From Puffinus mauretanicus (taxonomy: Eukaryota; Chordata; Aves; Procellariiformes; Procellariidae): 64,000 nucleotides of DNA. Made by a program: the position numbers and the translations under genes. Location of the stretch: NCBI GenBank assembly GCA_023333565.1, contig JAJKFH010000102.1, positions 3,038,001 through 3,102,000 on the forward strand, given 5' to 3'. Below the pieces are notes generated by a model, which was given only the letters and a program-made list of their open reading frames with translations, made no database searches and had not been told where the DNA came from. This document shows positions 61,638 through 64,000 of this stretch, in pieces; the stretch's first letter is position 1; each line of letters opens with the position of its first letter.

Positions 61638-62499
61638 ACCATGGCTATGCGTGTTGGGCTGATAGGTTTCATCTTTCCCTAGAAGTCTTCCTTTATCCAC
61701 TTAGGTTCAGTCATATAAATTATATTGAGGGGGGAAGTTTGCACATAAAATGAGATTGACCACTGTGAATTATTTCTCCCCTATGCAAGAGGAGAAAGCA
61801 ACATATATGACTTGGAAATGTATCTGAATTAAATACAACACATATGCATTCATATTTTTTTTGGGTGGGGGGCATCCAAAGCTAGTGGTGACGTTACTTA
61901 CAGGGAGATTTTAACAGGATGCAAAGGGTAGCTTTCTCCACCTTCCCTAAACTCAGCTAGTGCTGCGTGGTGTGGTGCGTGCTCTCTGTGTCACGAGGTA
62001 AGTACCAGACAACCTTCTCCTCTTCTTCTCAATCTTTAGACAGTGGAGGCAAAACTGGGCTATGCCGAAGCCGTTTCACAAGGGCTGGGGCATTTGTCTT
62101 GCACTGTATTGTATTGATTTCGGCTAAGGCAGGATCAATTCCTTAAGGTCCAGGAGTAGCAATTATAAAGCATAGCATGTTCAATAAAGCGGAAGCTATT
62201 TTTTTTTGCTTCATGGAGAGGTCCTACGTTTGAATTAAGAACTCTCACTAGCCAAAGACTTTATTGAATCTTCACTGTTTTTTTTTTCTTCTGATGACTC
62301 TAAATCTTGAAAAATATTTAATTGAATTGGGTAACTGAAAGATATTAAAACATACCAGGAGCTTGTAATTAGATACTCCTTTTGAATTGTATTCTTGACC
62401 TCTACTTGGATGGCTCATTTTTAGAGAGATATCTGCTGAGTGAGACTACATGATCTGAAGTTCTGGGGACTGAACGGCACAGTGTGATGCAGAATTGTA

Positions 62500-62522
62500 A
62501 GGTCAGATCCAGCTGATGTCAG
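62500..62522. mobile_element. Weak amniote-repeat-like string
   Basis: 'aggtcagatccagctgatgt' resembles the reverse complement of the 'ctgatttacaccagctgaggatctgacc' end of the old amniote repeat. Only a short stretch aligns. Confidence 0.25.
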
Positions 62523-63058
62523 AGAAATTACCAAAAGTTGTTGCTGTCTGACAGCTCCACAGTGATTTAAGGCATGCGAAGCAATATATTCCAGCAATGT
62601 TCAGGAAACACTTTTCAATTGAGTTCTTAAGACACATTCTTCCACTAGACCCATTTATAGTCATTCTAATCATTAGTAGATTATAGCTCAGGATTTAGTT
62701 TTGTCTTTAGGGAAGCATAATGAAATCTGCGTTGCTTAGCCTCTGCCATAATTTTTTCTAAATAGAGGACTTCACCTCCAGGTCCGTCTATCCAGCATCT
62801 TTCATCAGCACTGGATTCACTCAGTTTGTCATGCTGCAGTAACCTCTGAAGCATGCATGTTCAATGAGGTTGTTTTCAACATTGTGCTGGAAGAGTGAAA
62901 TCTGTAGTGCTGTGAAACAGCGATATAAAGTCAGACAGGTTCCCCAGAGAGAAAAGTTTATTATAATGCATATACTTAAACAGACATGGCTATGGTTGCA
63001 TAGGACATGACTGGCTTCTTTTCTTTTGAAGCAACTTACTGATTTTTTGTTTTCACAG

Positions 63059-63213
63059 TGCCAATTGGACTAATTCCTCTAAATGCAGGACCTTCCATTG
63101 TTGGGCTAATTTTGCACTCAGCTAAAAGTGTACGAATATTATCTGGGGCTTTCATTCCTTCACATTTTTTCTTCTCTCTAGTTGTTGAGAAATTGCACGA
63201 TGGTGACTGGCAG
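63059..63213 (+). other. Candidate 155-nt exon with good splice signals
   Basis: A T-rich tract ending in TTTTCACAG (AG at 63057-63058) precedes 155 bases that are open (two bases plus 51 codons), ending CAG before GTAAAG, a strong donor at 63214. A second acceptor (TTCTCTCTAG, ending 63181) would give a 32-nt microexon to the same donor. The translation starts PIGLIPLNAG and distantly recalls the 'IGxIPLG' loop of lipid kinases such as acylglycerol kinase, but the expected Gly after IPL is Asn and similarity is too low to claim homology. Splice-like strings arise by chance in T-rich DNA. Confidence 0.15.
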
Positions 63214-64000
63214 GTAAAGAAAATCAAAAGCAAAAAGTGAATGATTGAGATATGATTGGTACAGATTTTTAAATGTGAAAATTGCCACTATGAGCCAGCT
63301 GAAGGTAATGCTGTTATTCCTGAATGTATCACTAAAATCATGAACCAGTTTAAGTGAAGTGGCATTTTGGGTGTGGATTCAGGGTTTTTCAGAAGTCACA
63401 CCACACCAAAAGCAGGCATTCTTTTTTTGCTTTCACTGGTGGAAATCCAGATGCATGTGTTAAAACTCAGTTTACTCTGGATCTGTACTGAAATAAGCAA
63501 AGACAGAATATTGGTCCAGATGAGGATGCTTAAATCACAGCCCATATCTTCATTTCTCTTCTTTTCCTTCAGTTTATCCTCCCTTTGAAATCTTGGCCAC
63601 CCAATAAAGTTTCTGAATGCTGTGATCTGGAACATTCTCTTAAAACAATACCTGCAAAGTTATTTTAGATTGCTGATTCATTGCCATCCTTCCTAGGGTT
63701 TTTAGCTTTTCAATTCTTTCTGCAATGATTCTTGATGTTGGCAAGCCCAAGGCAGTAATAAAAAGAAGCAGCTAGTCTTTTGCTCAGTACTTGGTTGTCC
63801 TATATCCTCTGATTTCCCTCATGGCAGAACAAGCTACTGGTAAGGTACTCTGGTGCTCAGCGTGATCATTTATATCATGTTTCTTCTTCATGGAAGCTTG
63901 CTTATAAGAAGTGCTGGATGCGCTGTGTTGAAATGAAATTAATTTTCTTTCTAGAAGAAGATCGCCTAAACAGAAGCTTTTATCAGACTTCCCTCCTGAA

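Larger units (their letters stand above)
59831..64000. other. AT-rich non-coding DNA at the right edge
   Basis: No gene is recognised. It contains an A14 run (59960-59973), an A11 run (61190-61200), a G-quadruplex motif at 61.6 kb, a weak amniote-repeat string at 62.50 kb and the splice-bounded open segment at 63.06-63.21 kb. Confidence 0.65.

Noticed and set aside
1..64000. CRISPR array, operon, phage or plasmid elements
   Set aside because: No regularly spaced repeats, no closely packed long frames with ribosome binding sites and base composition typical of vertebrate non-coding DNA.
1..64000. CR1 LINE 3' ends or endogenous retrovirus copies
   Set aside because: I searched by eye for the CR1 terminal repeats, the typical CR1 3' strings and gag/pol-like frames and found no convincing match; a library search could still recover decayed pieces.

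Overview
The window reads as non-coding vertebrate nuclear DNA, most likely from a bird or another sauropsid. It is roughly 40% GC and CpG-depleted, with stop codons scattered through all frames. It has frequent T and A runs of 12-25 bases and several A/C-rich low-complexity blocks of the AAAC/AACCCC type that are common in bird DNA. I see no long coding exon series, no operon-like layout, no Alu or recent L1 copy and no CRISPR array. Species and host gene cannot be named from the sequence alone. It could be a large intron, a gene flank or an intergenic stretch.

Layout. 1-41.5 kb is AT-rich single-copy DNA with short simple repeats, a few old transposon scraps, a 5S rRNA-like fragment at about 25.9 kb and two strong short hairpins (21.2 and 36.3 kb). 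41.56-42.62 kb is clearly richer in CpG, carries an Sp1-type GC box and is interrupted by a 25-base T run; it is the best promoter or first-exon candidate. A second GC-rich, CpG-richer block lies at 45.2-45.75 kb and holds a possible 54-nt cassette exon. A MIR-like SINE tail follows at 45.83-45.96 kb. From 48.2 kb on, several pieces resemble one old amniote interspersed repeat (motifs like 'cactgacttcaatgg' and 'cctgtgtaaatcc'), followed by an A/C-rich tract at 51.69-51.87 kb, an L2-type tail at 58.05 kb, a G-quadruplex motif at 61.6 kb and a splice-bounded open segment at 63.06-63.21 kb.

Nothing shows genes working together. Almost all open reading frames of 60-157 codons fit chance. The one length outlier is a 249-codon minus-strand frame at 17.1-17.9 kb, which matches no family I recognise and runs through a homopolymer. 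I did not find a convincing new biological system; the findings are ranked leads.
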